A DNA stretch of 36,569 bases from Candidatus Geothermincola primus (GTDB taxonomy: Bacteria; Actinomycetota; Geothermincolia; Geothermincolales; Geothermincolaceae): the NCBI GenBank assembly GCA_015711725.1, contig JACVIX010000015.1, forward strand, positions 1-36,569, read 5' to 3'. A model generated the notes under the pieces. The model did not search any database and was not told the DNA's origin. It worked only from the letters and a program-made list of their open reading frames with translations. Positions 8,839-17,940 of this stretch are shown piece after piece (the first letter of the stretch is position 1; each line of letters begins with the position of its first letter). A program made the position numbers and the translations under genes.

Positions 8839-10020
8839 GTGGGTCAAGGTACCATCGCATTTGTCCCGGTTCGCTACGGGGATGGCGTGGTGGGAGGGGC
8901 GGAAACCCTGGTCAGAAATCTTGCGGAGGCGTTGCACTTTCGGGGCTGGGCGGTGGAGATCCTTACCACTTGTGTGCTGGATCATTATACCTGGGCGAAC
9001 TATTTTCCTACTGGGGAAGATAATGTGCGGGGAATCACCGTTCGAAGGTTCCCCGCACAAGGATTGAAGGTGGATAGGAAATTCGTCAAACTGGCCAGGA
9101 GCATCCAGGAAGGTCGTGGGATCTCGGTCAGGCGGGAGAAATACTTCCTTTCTCAGGGAGCTTTCAGCCCCCAGCTAAATGAGTATCTCCGGGAGAACCG
9201 CGAGAGTTATCGGGCTTTTATCTTCGCCCCCTACCTCTTCGGCACCACTTACTTCGGTTCGCAGGCGGTGGGGGATCGCGCCATGATAATTCCTTGCCTC
9301 CATGATGAGCCCTACGCCCGCCTGAAAATTATCGGGGAGATGATGCGCCGCGTAAGGGGCGTGCTTTTCAACAGTTACCCCGAGTTATTGTTGGCCAAAA
9401 GGCTTTATGGGGATGATCTGCCAGGATGGGTGGTGGGCATGGGATTCGAGGATGTCCATGGTGACGCTTGGAGGTTTCGCGCGCGTTTTGGAATCGAGGG
9501 GGATTTCATCCTCTACTGTGGGCGCAGGGAGATAGCCAAGAACACCCCCTTGCTCATCCATTACTTCTGTAACTATTTATTAAATACGGGGAGGGATCTC
9601 AAACTGGTTCTCACCGGGGCGGGAAGAGTGGATTACCCCCAAGCTTTCCGAGGGCGCATAATAGATTTAGGTTTTATAAGCGAGGAGGACAAACGGGACG
9701 CCTATCACGCCGCCACCCTGATCTGCCACCCTTCCACCAATGAGAGCTTCTCCATCATGATCCTGGAGGGGTGGCTGGCTAAAACCCCTTGTTTGGTGCA
9801 TGCCGACTGCGCGGTGACCCGTTATCATGTGGAAAACGCCCAAGGGGGCCTTTGGTTCGGAAGCTATCCGGAGTTCCATGAGGCGCTGGAGTTACTGGTA
9901 AAAGACAAGGAATTGAACCGGAAGATGGGGGAATGCGGAAGAAGTTACGTGCTGAGGAATTATAGTTGGGATAGAGTGGTGGGCGCTTTCGAGAGGGCCC
10001 TGGAGGAGTCAGGGCTATGA
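8839..10020 (+). CDS. GT4-family glycosyltransferase
   Basis: About 393 residues with the GT-B fold. The N-terminal domain begins with GTIAFVPVRYGDGVVGGAETLVRNLAEAL, a donor/acceptor loop typical of GT4 enzymes. The C-terminal nucleotide-sugar domain has FILYCGRREIAKN and the EX7E motif in NESFSIMILE. It should transfer a sugar from a nucleotide donor to a lipid-linked chain in the cytoplasm. GTG 8839 is chosen because AGGAGGT (8826-8832) lies 6 bases upstream; a TTG at 8836 is also in frame. The ribosome site overlaps the stop of the methyltransferase gene, indicating coupled translation. Confidence 0.88.
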   Translation: MGQGTIAFVPVRYGDGVVGGAETLVRNLAEALHFRGWAVEILTTCVLDHYTWANYFPTGEDNVRGITVRRFPAQGLKVDRKFVKLARSIQEGRGISVRREKYFLSQGAFSPQLNEYLRENRESYRAFIFAPYLFGTTYFGSQAVGDRAMIIPCLHDEPYARLKIIGEMMRRVRGVLFNSYPELLLAKRLYGDDLPGWVVGMGFEDVHGDAWRFRARFGIEGDFILYCGRREIAKNTPLLIHYFCNYLLNTGRDLKLVLTGAGRVDYPQAFRGRIIDLGFISEEDKRDAYHAATLICHPSTNESFSIMILEGWLAKTPCLVHADCAVTRYHVENAQGGLWFGSYPEFHEALELLVKDKELNRKMGECGRSYVLRNYSWDRVVGAFERALEESGL

Positions 10021-10098
10021 GAGAGGGGATGGTTCCCTTCCAGATAAATGAAGCGAGGGAGTTGCGCGAAGAGGGATAGACGAAGTACGGGAAAGTTT

Positions 10099-11172
10099 AT
10101 GAGAGTGCATCAAATTTTAGCCCATTTCGGGATGGGCGACGCAGTGAGCAACCAGGCTCTGGCAATCCATAGAGTCTTGCAGGGATGGGATTTGGAGTGT
10201 CACATCTATGCCCGGAGCAGGGACGGCGAGATGGCTTCCCGGTTGGCTCTCCCTGACACGGAATACCAGAAATATAGAAAGAACCGAGAGGACCTGCTCA
10301 TCTATCACCATTCAATCTACTGCGAGAATTACCGTGAGTTTCTAATATCAAGAAACAGAAAAGTGCTGATTTATCATAACATCACTCCAGCTGAATTCTT
10401 CGAGCCCTATGACCAGGAGGTGGCGGATCAGTGCAGAAAGGGAAGGGAGATCCTCCCTCTCTTTGCCGAGGGAGAGCTATTTCTAGGCGTTTCCGAGTAC
10501 AACCGGAGAGAGCTGGTGGAGGCGGGACTGCCCGAGGATAGAAGTGAGGTCCTGCCCATTCTACCGGATTTACAGAGATTGCGGGGGGAGAAAAGTGATC
10601 CCTGGCTTAAACGGATTTTCATGGATGGCAAGACCAATCTCCTTTTTGTGGGGAGGGTGATGCCCAACAAGCGTGTAGAAGACCTTATCTGCCTCTTCCA
10701 CTATTATCACCGGGTAATTAATGTCAAGTCGCGCCTGGTGATCGCGGGGGGACTCTTCTATCCCTATGTTTCTCGTCTACATGCATTGGCTTGCCAACTG
10801 GATCTAGGGGATAATCTCCTATTTTTAGGGAAGATCGGGGACATCTCTTTGGGCACCTGTTATCGGCACGCGGACTTTTACTTGAGCATGAGCGAGCACG
10901 AGGGTTTCTGCGTGCCTTTGTTGGAAGCCTTCTCTTTCGGCGTTCCGGTTTTCGCCTATTCCGCGGGCGCGGTTCCTGAGACCATGGGACAGGCGGGAGT
11001 GGTCTTTGAGGAGAAAGACTACCCGCTCTTAAGTGAGCTGCTGGAGAATGTGAGGTCTGATCGCTTAATCAGGGAGAGAATCATCAACGCGCAAAATTTA
11101 CGCCTTGAAGATTTCTCTGAGGAAAGCTTCAATGAGAAGTTGTCTTCCCTGTTTTGGAGGTTGCTTAAATGA
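10099..11172 (+). CDS. GT4-family glycosyltransferase, paralog 1 (RVHQI type)
   Basis: A 357-residue GT-B enzyme. It opens with MRVHQILAHFGMGDAVSNQ, has KVLIYHNITPAEFFEPY in the N-terminal domain, LLFVGRVMPNKRVEDLI at the start of the nucleotide domain, and the EX7E motif in MSEHEGFCVPLLE. The gene at 12107-13186 has the same opening and motifs and is a clear tandem paralog. ATG 10099 is preferred over the in-frame ATG 10048 because the paralog starts at the same point and GGGAAAG is upstream. The 3' end overlaps the next gene by ATGA. Donor and linkage are unknown. Confidence 0.88.
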   Translation: MRVHQILAHFGMGDAVSNQALAIHRVLQGWDLECHIYARSRDGEMASRLALPDTEYQKYRKNREDLLIYHHSIYCENYREFLISRNRKVLIYHNITPAEFFEPYDQEVADQCRKGREILPLFAEGELFLGVSEYNRRELVEAGLPEDRSEVLPILPDLQRLRGEKSDPWLKRIFMDGKTNLLFVGRVMPNKRVEDLICLFHYYHRVINVKSRLVIAGGLFYPYVSRLHALACQLDLGDNLLFLGKIGDISLGTCYRHADFYLSMSEHEGFCVPLLEAFSFGVPVFAYSAGAVPETMGQAGVVFEEKDYPLLSELLENVRSDRLIRERIINAQNLRLEDFSEESFNEKLSSLFWRLLK

Positions 11173-12110
11173 TCCGCTTGAATGGAAGGGAAATTAATCT
11201 GGAGAGTTACAGGGTCAAGGTGGAAAGGCGAAGGTTGCGGGGAATTTTCGCCCAAGTGGCGGAGGAAGTTGGCGCGGGGATAGAGCGTCCCATTAGGGAA
11301 GTGGGGATGGGGGGTTTCGCCGAGTTGAGCAACTCCTTACGAGAGGCGATGGCGCTACACGGCGTAAGGTTGGAACCCCCTGACGGGTATCGTTCGGAGG
11401 GAATGGGGGGCGTCAGGCTGGGAAAGATGAGAAAGAAATTGATAAGCGGCGTTTGCGGGGGATACTTACAAAAGCAGGAGAGTTTCAACGGGATGGTCTC
11501 CAGGGGACTGGATGCCGCGTCGCGCGCCAGTCAGCACATTTTCATGGAACGTGGCTCGATTGAACATGCTTCATGGTTCTTTTCCAGAAGTCGCCGTGAG
11601 GCGATCTATGAGGGCGTGATGTTGCGAATTCTGGAAGCGACACGCGGGAATCTGGTTTTTATCGGGCTTCCCGGCATCGGGGCTTATGAAAAAGTCCTGG
11701 AGAAAGGCAGGTTGCTTGAGGGGATGGACTGGAACGAGAACGAGGTCTTTCGTTACCAGTCCTCTTACCTGCCGGCTTCGCTGGTGCGACTAGCTGATCT
11801 TGCCTTTCTGCGGAAACTAGATGATTGTCAGGTCTTAATGGTCTGTCATTTGGAAGAACTTGGCTGTGAACACTTGTGCGGAATACTTAAAATGGCTGAG
11901 AGACGACTGCCTCCCCAGAGCGAATTATGGCTTTGTCTGGGTGAGGAGGAAGCGGAGGTCAAGAAAGAATGCGTCCGTTTCCCTGGAGACGGCGATGTTA
12001 ACATCTGGAACGAAGCCTTTCTCGCCTGGCTTATGGAAGAGAGGGGATTCCAGGTGGAGAAGATAAAAGTGGATGGTTGCAGGCTATTGAGAGGCAGGCG
12101 AGAGTGGTGA
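11169..12110 (+). CDS. Unknown protein, degenerate methyltransferase-like
   Basis: 313 residues; I do not recognise a defined family. The middle has a strand-turn resembling a SAM motif I that has lost its acidic and cysteine positions (NLVFIGLPGIGAYEKVL, residues 161-177). A weak Rossmann-like succession follows (VLMVCHLEEL, ELWLCLGEEEA, ERGFQVEKIKVDGCRLL). The N-terminal 120 residues are basic and helical with no known motif. It overlaps both neighbours by four bases (ATGA at 11169 and GTGA at 12107), so it is translated with the two paralogous GT4 enzymes and may act with them as an assembly partner. A methyltransferase fold is inference only. Confidence 0.6.
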   Translation: MIRLNGREINLESYRVKVERRRLRGIFAQVAEEVGAGIERPIREVGMGGFAELSNSLREAMALHGVRLEPPDGYRSEGMGGVRLGKMRKKLISGVCGGYLQKQESFNGMVSRGLDAASRASQHIFMERGSIEHASWFFSRSRREAIYEGVMLRILEATRGNLVFIGLPGIGAYEKVLEKGRLLEGMDWNENEVFRYQSSYLPASLVRLADLAFLRKLDDCQVLMVCHLEELGCEHLCGILKMAERRLPPQSELWLCLGEEEAEVKKECVRFPGDGDVNIWNEAFLAWLMEERGFQVEKIKVDGCRLLRGRREW

Positions 12111-13186
12111 GGGTTCATCAAATCTGCGCCCGCTTACAGTTCGGTGACGCAGTCACCAATGACGTCCTGAACATCCATCGAGCTCTGCGCGAGAGAGGTC
12201 TGGAAAGCCATATATACGCCCATCACACCGATAGACATTACGCTGGGATAAATGAGGGAGAGAAGCATTACGCCCGTAAATTCCTCAAGGATAAAAAGAG
12301 TCTGCTCATCTACCATTATTCCGTCTATAACGATAATTACCGGCTCTATCAGGAGAGCAAGAACCGCAAGGTATTAATCTACCATAACATCACGCCTCCC
12401 CATTTCTTTAAGCCTTATAACTTGGAGTTGGCGGAGATTTGCAGGAAAGGGAGGGAATTGCTTCCCGCCCTCCGTCAGTGCGATCTCGCTTTGGGGGACA
12501 CCGATTACAATCGCCAAGAGCTGCTGCAAGCCGGGTTTAATCCCGCTACCACCGCTGTGCTCCCCATTTTCGTCGATTTTAAGAAGATGGAAAAGGAGGA
12601 CTCATATCTCTCCGAACGGCTGCGCACGGATACGGTAAACATTCTTTTTTTGGGAAGGATGGTGCCTAACAAGCGCATCGAGGATTTAATCGCTTTCTTC
12701 TGCTATTACCATAACCAGGTGAACGCCGCCTCTCGATTATGGGTGGTGGGCTCCTCCTTGTTATCGAATTACAACCTGAAACTATTGCAATTAGTTAAAA
12801 GGAGCGGTCTTTCGGGGAAAGTCAGTTTTCCGGGGGGAGCCAGAGGGGTGACCGATGAGGAATTGGTATCTTACTTCCGTCGCGCGCACATCTTCATGAC
12901 CATGAGCGAGCACGAGGGTTTCTGCGTCCCTTTAGTGGAGAGCATGTACCACTCCCTCCCTATCTTCGCTTACGCGGAGGCCGCCATACCGGAGACTCTG
13001 GGCGGGTGCGGAATCCTCTTCAATCGGAAGGTCTTCCCGACGATCGCGGCGGCTGTGGAAGAGGTATTGAGTAATAAATCACTTCGAGAGGACATAATTC
13101 AGCGCCAGAAGCGCAGGCTGAAGGAATTCTCGCCGGAAGTGGTGGAGGAGACCCTCTGGAGTTATATCATCCCCCTTTTGGAGTGA
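12107..13186 (+). CDS. GT4-family glycosyltransferase, paralog 2 (RVHQI type)
   Basis: A 359-residue GT-B enzyme paralogous to 10099-11172: the opening VRVHQICARLQFGDAVTN, then KVLIYHNITPPHFFKPY, ILFLGRMVPNKRIEDLI and the EX7E motif in MSEHEGFCVPLVE. The GTG at 12107 overlaps the previous stop as GTGA; the longer frame from 12077 is less likely because the paralog has no such extension. It probably adds a sugar related to that of its paralog, as consecutive GT4 duplicates often do. It is the last gene of the export block; a 273-base gap follows. Confidence 0.88.
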   Translation: MRVHQICARLQFGDAVTNDVLNIHRALRERGLESHIYAHHTDRHYAGINEGEKHYARKFLKDKKSLLIYHYSVYNDNYRLYQESKNRKVLIYHNITPPHFFKPYNLELAEICRKGRELLPALRQCDLALGDTDYNRQELLQAGFNPATTAVLPIFVDFKKMEKEDSYLSERLRTDTVNILFLGRMVPNKRIEDLIAFFCYYHNQVNAASRLWVVGSSLLSNYNLKLLQLVKRSGLSGKVSFPGGARGVTDEELVSYFRRAHIFMTMSEHEGFCVPLVESMYHSLPIFAYAEAAIPETLGGCGILFNRKVFPTIAAAVEEVLSNKSLREDIIQRQKRRLKEFSPEVVEETLWSYIIPLLE

Positions 13187-13369
13187 GGATGGAGAGGGGA
13201 GAGAAGGGGGTGAATTGAAGGTCTGGCGAATTGAACCTATGTCTTTAAGCGGAAGACGAAGGGATCGTCAGAAGTGAAACGATAGAGATTGGGCAGACCA
13301 GTTTTTGGAGGGAAGGCCGCTAAGACATCTTTTAATCGGGAAAATGTGGTAGACAGCCAGGAAATATGT

Positions 13370-13390
13370 GATTAATCTATATCATTAATC
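13370..13390 (+). promoter_or_regulatory. Perfect inverted repeat, candidate operator
   Basis: GATTAAT (13370-13376) and ATTAATC (13384-13390) form a perfect 7-bp inverted repeat with a 7-base spacer, 70 bases before the start of the GT-C-like gene. The arrangement suits a dimeric repressor site. No clear -35/-10 pair could be assigned around it. Confidence 0.3.
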
Positions 13391-13459
13391 CTGTGTCATA
13401 TGAGGGCTTGTGTGATTTGGGAAAGGTCAATGAAGCGGAAAGGGATGAAAGGGACGGGG

Positions 13460-16048
13460 ATGACCAGGAGAAAAGAACATCTGGCAATCCTGATAGTCTG
13501 CCTGCTCATCACCGGGATCTTCACCTGGCCTCTGTTAATTCACCTGCACAACGGAGTGGTAGCCGATTATGGCGATCCCCTATTGAACAGCTGGATCATC
13601 ACCCATGATATTCGGACCATCTTTTCTTCTCCTGGGAACCTTTTTCAAGGCAATATCATGTATCCCTCCAGGGACGTGATCACCTATTCCGAGCACCTCG
13701 CCTCTCTTGCCCTGGTGGCGGCTCCCATCTACTGGATCAGCGGCAACCCCATCCTGGGTTACAACTTTCTGCTCTTCTTCGGCTTCGTCTTCTCCGCCTT
13801 CGGTGCGTACTTGCTGGTGCGTCATCTGACCAAGTCTTTATGGTCCGGTCTGGTGGGTGGAATTTTCTTCGGCTTTGTGGCTTACAAGTTCAGCCAGATG
13901 ACCCATCTTCAAATCTGCTTTTCCGCTTTCTTCCCCTTTACCCTACTCTATCTGCATAAGTTTCTGGAGGGTGGGCACAAACGTCACTTGGCTCTATTTG
14001 GCGTCTTTTATCTGGCGCAATCCTTGGCAAGCTGGCATTATCTTATATACATTTCCATGTCGGTGCTCCTGGTGGTTCTCGCTCATTTGGTTATGTCATG
14101 GAAACTTGTAGGCTGGGACAAGCTGATCAAGCTGGCTTTGGTGGTTCTGGCCTGCCTGCTGTTGTTGCTGCCCTTCGCGCGTCCTTATGCCAGGACCCAT
14201 GGTAGATTTTCTGATTTCGAACGTCCGCTGGAAGAGACCCTGCTCTACAACGCTAGGTTGGGCGATTTTCGCAACGTTTTGCCGGAAAACGTCGTTTATG
14301 GAAAAATAGGTTTTTTCTTCAACCCCACCTATATCGGTTACGAGAGGGTGCTCTGCACCGGCATAGTGATCCCTTTCTTGCTGATCTCCTTGGTTTTTCT
14401 GCGGAAGCGCAGGGTAAATGGATCGGGAGCTGAACTTCCCGAGAATATTCAGGCGGAGGATAAGGAAAGCGTTGAAGCGGAGGGAAAAACCTCCGCTATC
14501 CCTATGGATAGGGCTAAAATATGGGGATACCTGCTGGTGCTGTTTTTTTCATTTATCCTCATGTTCGGAAAGAGGATACTGGGGATGGAGAATATTTTTT
14601 ATGACGCCCTCTACCATTTGGGTCTGCTCAAATTCATCCGGGTGCCCACCCGCTTCTACATTCCCTTCTCCATGGCTCTGACGGTGCTGGGCGGGACGGG
14701 CTTGGCAAGGTTTTTAGAAAAGATAGAGAAAGTAAGAACAGGTGGGAGGGATTGGAAGACCGTCATCGGGATAACCTTCACCTTTATTCTCCTGTTGGAA
14801 ATGTTCACCTTCAATCTTCCCGTCTTACCCGTGCCTGTGGGCGATGAGATTCCCGAGGTATATCGGTGGTTGAACCGGCAAGGGGAAGTAAAGGTTATAG
14901 AGCTGCCCGCTTTTCCTCTGGGTCCGGTAATAGCTTACGACCGCGACCTGGCTTTCAATCCTATCGTGCCAGAGGATTACGCGCGGCGGGAGGGTTACAT
15001 CATCTATATGAGCACCTATCATTGGAAGAAGGTATTGAACGGCTACAGCGGTTACTTTCCTTTCACCTACCGCCGTATGATCACGGAGATGCAGGGCTTC
15101 CCAAGCGCGCGTAGCGTGAATCTCCTGCGTGGCTTGGATGTGGATTACGTAATCTGGCACTGGGAATGGGTAGCCCCACAGGATAAAGAGTCCTTTCGCC
15201 GGCAACTGTTGGGCTCACCAAGTTTGAGCCTCTTTGAGGATTTCGGGGAGCAGTGGGTCCTAGGGGTGCGGGACAAGGGAGAGGTCGCCTCCGCCGAGGA
15301 GCTGGAAATGGAACTGTTCACGCCTCAGCTTGTGCCTGAAGGAGTCGGCTTCAACTTTGGGATCATGGTTAATAACCATTCCGATAAACCATACGTTTGC
15401 GTTGATGAGGATTATCAGGAAGCAATAATTACATGGAGTAATAAATATGGCGAAACTTGGGAGGAACGAGTTAGTTTCCACGCCCCCTTCTTCGTCGACG
15501 CCGGAGAGACCTGCTCCTTCCCCCTCGCCGCGGGAAGCGCTCCACCCGCCGGAGATTACCTGGTTAGCTTGGAGTTTGAAGGTTTTCTGGGGGAACGCCA
15601 TCTCCAGAACGCTATCACCGTGGTGGAGGAACTGCGGGACTCCAGCGATCCGGGGAAATTGGACGCTTCCCTGATGATGCGGGGGAGAGAGAAGGAGCTG
15701 GTGGTCCGGCAGCACGATGGCCTCTATCCCTTCTATCTGGCGGTTACCAATCTGGGAGATACACAATGGAAGGCGAAGACCGATGATCTGACCAGAAAGG
15801 GTCAAGTGCGCCTGGCCATCCGTTTCGAGCAGGACAATCAGGTGACCTGGGAGGAGCAGCGTTGCTCTCTTCCTTGCGATGTCTCCCCTGGACAGACAGT
15901 TTTTCTCCCAGCACTAATCCGCGCCCCCGCGGTGGGGGGAAGATATCATCTCTTCATCGGCATGACAGATGAGGGTTTCGGTTGGTTCGGCCAAGTAGTG
16001 GAGACAGAAATGATTGTTCTTGAGGACCTTGTAGGAAGTTACCCATAG
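13460..16048 (+). CDS. GT-C-like multi-pass membrane protein with two Ig-like C-terminal domains, paralog 1
   Basis: About 862 residues. The N-terminal half has roughly ten membrane spans. The first external loop carries DYGDPLLNSWIITHD, resembling the acidic loop of GT-C enzymes that use lipid-phosphate sugars outside the membrane. An extracytoplasmic domain follows (around 460-600, with YMSTYHWKKVLNGYSGYFP), then two beta-sandwich repeats (about 617-722 and 750-855). The second resembles NBR1-type Ig domains (VTNLGDTQW...). The gene at 20972-23488 is a full-length paralog. ATG 13460 is chosen because MTRRKEHLAILIV aligns directly with the paralog's start; in-frame ATGs at 13400 and 13430 (the latter with GGGAAAGG) are alternatives. 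A sugar-transfer role is inference. Confidence 0.75.
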   Translation: MTRRKEHLAILIVCLLITGIFTWPLLIHLHNGVVADYGDPLLNSWIITHDIRTIFSSPGNLFQGNIMYPSRDVITYSEHLASLALVAAPIYWISGNPILGYNFLLFFGFVFSAFGAYLLVRHLTKSLWSGLVGGIFFGFVAYKFSQMTHLQICFSAFFPFTLLYLHKFLEGGHKRHLALFGVFYLAQSLASWHYLIYISMSVLLVVLAHLVMSWKLVGWDKLIKLALVVLACLLLLLPFARPYARTHGRFSDFERPLEETLLYNARLGDFRNVLPENVVYGKIGFFFNPTYIGYERVLCTGIVIPFLLISLVFLRKRRVNGSGAELPENIQAEDKESVEAEGKTSAIPMDRAKIWGYLLVLFFSFILMFGKRILGMENIFYDALYHLGLLKFIRVPTRFYIPFSMALTVLGGTGLARFLEKIEKVRTGGRDWKTVIGITFTFILLLEMFTFNLPVLPVPVGDEIPEVYRWLNRQGEVKVIELPAFPLGPVIAYDRDLAFNPIVPEDYARREGYIIYMSTYHWKKVLNGYSGYFPFTYRRMITEMQGFPSARSVNLLRGLDVDYVIWHWEWVAPQDKESFRRQLLGSPSLSLFEDFGEQWVLGVRDKGEVASAEELEMELFTPQLVPEGVGFNFGIMVNNHSDKPYVCVDEDYQEAIITWSNKYGETWEERVSFHAPFFVDAGETCSFPLAAGSAPPAGDYLVSLEFEGFLGERHLQNAITVVEELRDSSDPGKLDASLMMRGREKELVVRQHDGLYPFYLAVTNLGDTQWKAKTDDLTRKGQVRLAIRFEQDNQVTWEEQRCSLPCDVSPGQTVFLPALIRAPAVGGRYHLFIGMTDEGFGWFGQVVETEMIVLEDLVGSYP

Positions 16049-16448
16049 GAAGCGGAGAAGACTGGAGATAAATTAAGTATTATATGAATCTTTACACGTT
16101 ATCATTCTAGTGTTGCGTTTATCCTTGTCAGTTGACCAATCACCATTTATTCTGGGGTGCGATAGGGTTAATATTGAGGGACGGAGAAGTAAACATTAGA
16201 GGGTATTGGTGAACTTTGCGTTGTGGGCGGAGAGCCTCGTACGTTTAAGGGTCGAATCAATAAAATATATGATATGATGGCTACTGAAGCGGAGCAAGCG
16301 TTTCCAATACAACACGTTTATGACGGCAAGATATCGGCGAGACCAACCAACCTGGAACCGCATGGAGACAGCGCTCCCGTGGATTTATAGTCTGGTCGAT
16401 CGGGATATGGTGGGTATGGGGTCTCCCTTTGGATGGGAAGTGGAGAAA
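16049..16448 (+). other. Intergenic region before the CoA-ligase-like gene
   Basis: About 400 bases between the GT-C-like gene and the preferred start of the next gene. It holds one plausible promoter (16125-16153) and an AT-rich stretch (TATATGATATGAT near 16268). From 16320 the downstream frame is already open, but no domain or ribosome site supports a start that early. Confidence 0.35.
16125..16153 (+). promoter_or_regulatory. Candidate promoter for the CoA-ligase-like gene
   Basis: TTGTCA (16125-16130, 5 of 6 consensus bases) and TATTCT (16148-16153, 4 of 6) are separated by exactly 17 bases. It would give a leader of nearly 300 bases if translation starts at 16449, shorter if one of the upstream in-frame ATGs is used. 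Confidence 0.4.
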
Positions 16449-17888
16449 ATGGTTGGAACCAGAAATACCGGCGGGAAAGGCTTGGACCTATTCTTTCGAC
16501 CCCGGAATATAGCGGTGGTGGGGGCGACCCCAACACACGGTAAAGGGGGTTATTCCATCATCGCCAATCTGCTGGAGAGCTTCCAGGGAAAGGTATATCC
16601 GGTAAACCCTCGCAGGGAGGAAGTCCTGGGAGAGAAGTGCTATCCTTCGGTTGCCCATCTTCCCGAGGCGGTTGATTTAGCCATCGTCTTCACCCCGGCG
16701 AAAGAGGTACCGGGAGTGGTTGAGGATTGCGCAAGGGCTGGCGTGGGGGCGGTGCTCATCGAGAGCGGGGGCTTTTCCGAAGTGGGAGTGGAGGGGGCAC
16801 GCATGCAGAGATCCATCGTGGATATCGCTCGCGCCTCGGGGATGCGTGTCTGGGGCCCCAACTGCACCGGTCTGGTGAACACCAGACCCTTTCTCTTCAC
16901 TCCTTTCATGCGCTTGCCCGACGCCCATGTCCGCATTGAACCTGGAAATCTCGGCATCATCGCCCAAAGCGGGATGATGGCCGCTGGCTTTATGGTTCAG
17001 TACATCATCTCCGGTTATTTTAAAACTAGCAAAGCGTGCGCCATCGGAAACAAGAGCGACGTGGATGAGACAGAAGTACTGAGTTACCTCTCAGAGGATC
17101 AAGACACGCAGGCTATCGTCATGTACCTGGAGTCCATCGTGCGGGGAAGGGAATTCCTGGAAGTAGCCAGGTCCACCGCTCGGCGGAAGCCTCTGGTGAT
17201 ATTAAAGTCGGGGAGAAGCGAGCAGTCGGCGCGGGCCGCTATGTCTCATACCGGAAGCATGGCCGGGGAGGAGGGGGTGGTGGAGGGCGCCTTACGCCAG
17301 GCGGGGTTGATACGGGTCGAGGACTTCCACCAGCTTATGGCGCTGGGAAAAGCGTTTTCCCTCAATCCCCAGCCCTTTCGCCTAACCACCCCCGAGGGAA
17401 ATCGGGTGGCGGTGATCACGGTCACGGGTGGAGGCGGGGTGGTGTCCACTGATTTATTACATGATGAAAATATCTTACTTGGGAGTCTGAGTTCCTCCAC
17501 TTTAAAAGCGCTGGAAGAGATATTCCCTCCTTGGATGGGGCCGGGCAACCCGGTGGATATCTGGCCCGCCATGGAACAGAAAGGATTTTCTGCCTGGTCG
17601 GAGGCGTTTAAGGTGGTTATGGAAGACCCAGGAGTAGACGGGATTCTAACCCTTCCCTTCTCCTCCCGAATGGTTAAGGAATTTCCCTTCCAGTTCATGG
17701 GAGAGATGGTCAAGCAATGGAGAAAGCCTGTGGTCTCCTGGGTTTTTGGGGATGTCCGCTTTTTCGCCGAGTTTACCACGGAGATGGAGAAAGCAGGTAT
17801 ACCCGTATTCACCGATCTTAAAACCTGTGCCTTGACGATGAGCGCATACCTGCATTATGCCAGGATGAATATGAAGGCGGAGAAATAG
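16449..17888 (+). CDS. ADP-forming acyl-CoA synthetase, alpha-subunit-like
   Basis: About 479 residues in the size range of ADP-forming acetyl-CoA synthetase alpha subunits. A CoA-binding Rossmann domain opens with LFFRPRNIAVVGATPTHGKGGYSI. A succinyl-CoA-ligase-like domain follows, with GPNCTGLVNT, IAQSGMMAAGF and GNKSDVDETEVLSYL. The phospho-histidine loop MSHTGSMAGEE is intact (His at about 267 from this start). These enzymes make ATP from acyl-CoA, but need a beta ATP-grasp subunit, which is absent here. The frame is open from 16320; ATG 16449 is preferred because the domain begins nine residues later and a purine-rich GGGAAGTGGAG precedes it. The metabolic role in a glycan locus is unclear. 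Confidence 0.82.
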   Translation: MVGTRNTGGKGLDLFFRPRNIAVVGATPTHGKGGYSIIANLLESFQGKVYPVNPRREEVLGEKCYPSVAHLPEAVDLAIVFTPAKEVPGVVEDCARAGVGAVLIESGGFSEVGVEGARMQRSIVDIARASGMRVWGPNCTGLVNTRPFLFTPFMRLPDAHVRIEPGNLGIIAQSGMMAAGFMVQYIISGYFKTSKACAIGNKSDVDETEVLSYLSEDQDTQAIVMYLESIVRGREFLEVARSTARRKPLVILKSGRSEQSARAAMSHTGSMAGEEGVVEGALRQAGLIRVEDFHQLMALGKAFSLNPQPFRLTTPEGNRVAVITVTGGGGVVSTDLLHDENILLGSLSSSTLKALEEIFPPWMGPGNPVDIWPAMEQKGFSAWSEAFKVVMEDPGVDGILTLPFSSRMVKEFPFQFMGEMVKQWRKPVVSWVFGDVRFFAEFTTEMEKAGIPVFTDLKTCALTMSAYLHYARMNMKAEK

Positions 17889-17917
17889 GAAGGGGGCGAA
17901 GGAATTCCGCCCCCTTC
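17889..17917. terminator. Bidirectional terminator between convergent genes
   Basis: A perfect 10-bp stem (GAAGGGGGCG at 17889-17898, CGCCCCCTTC at 17908-17917) with a 9-base loop lies immediately after the CoA-ligase-like stop codon. It is 23 bases from the stop of the converging propeller gene. The T-tracts on either side are short, so it may stop transcription both ways but imperfectly. Confidence 0.75.
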
Positions 17918-17940
17918 TTCTGCGGGAATCTCCTTTCTAT

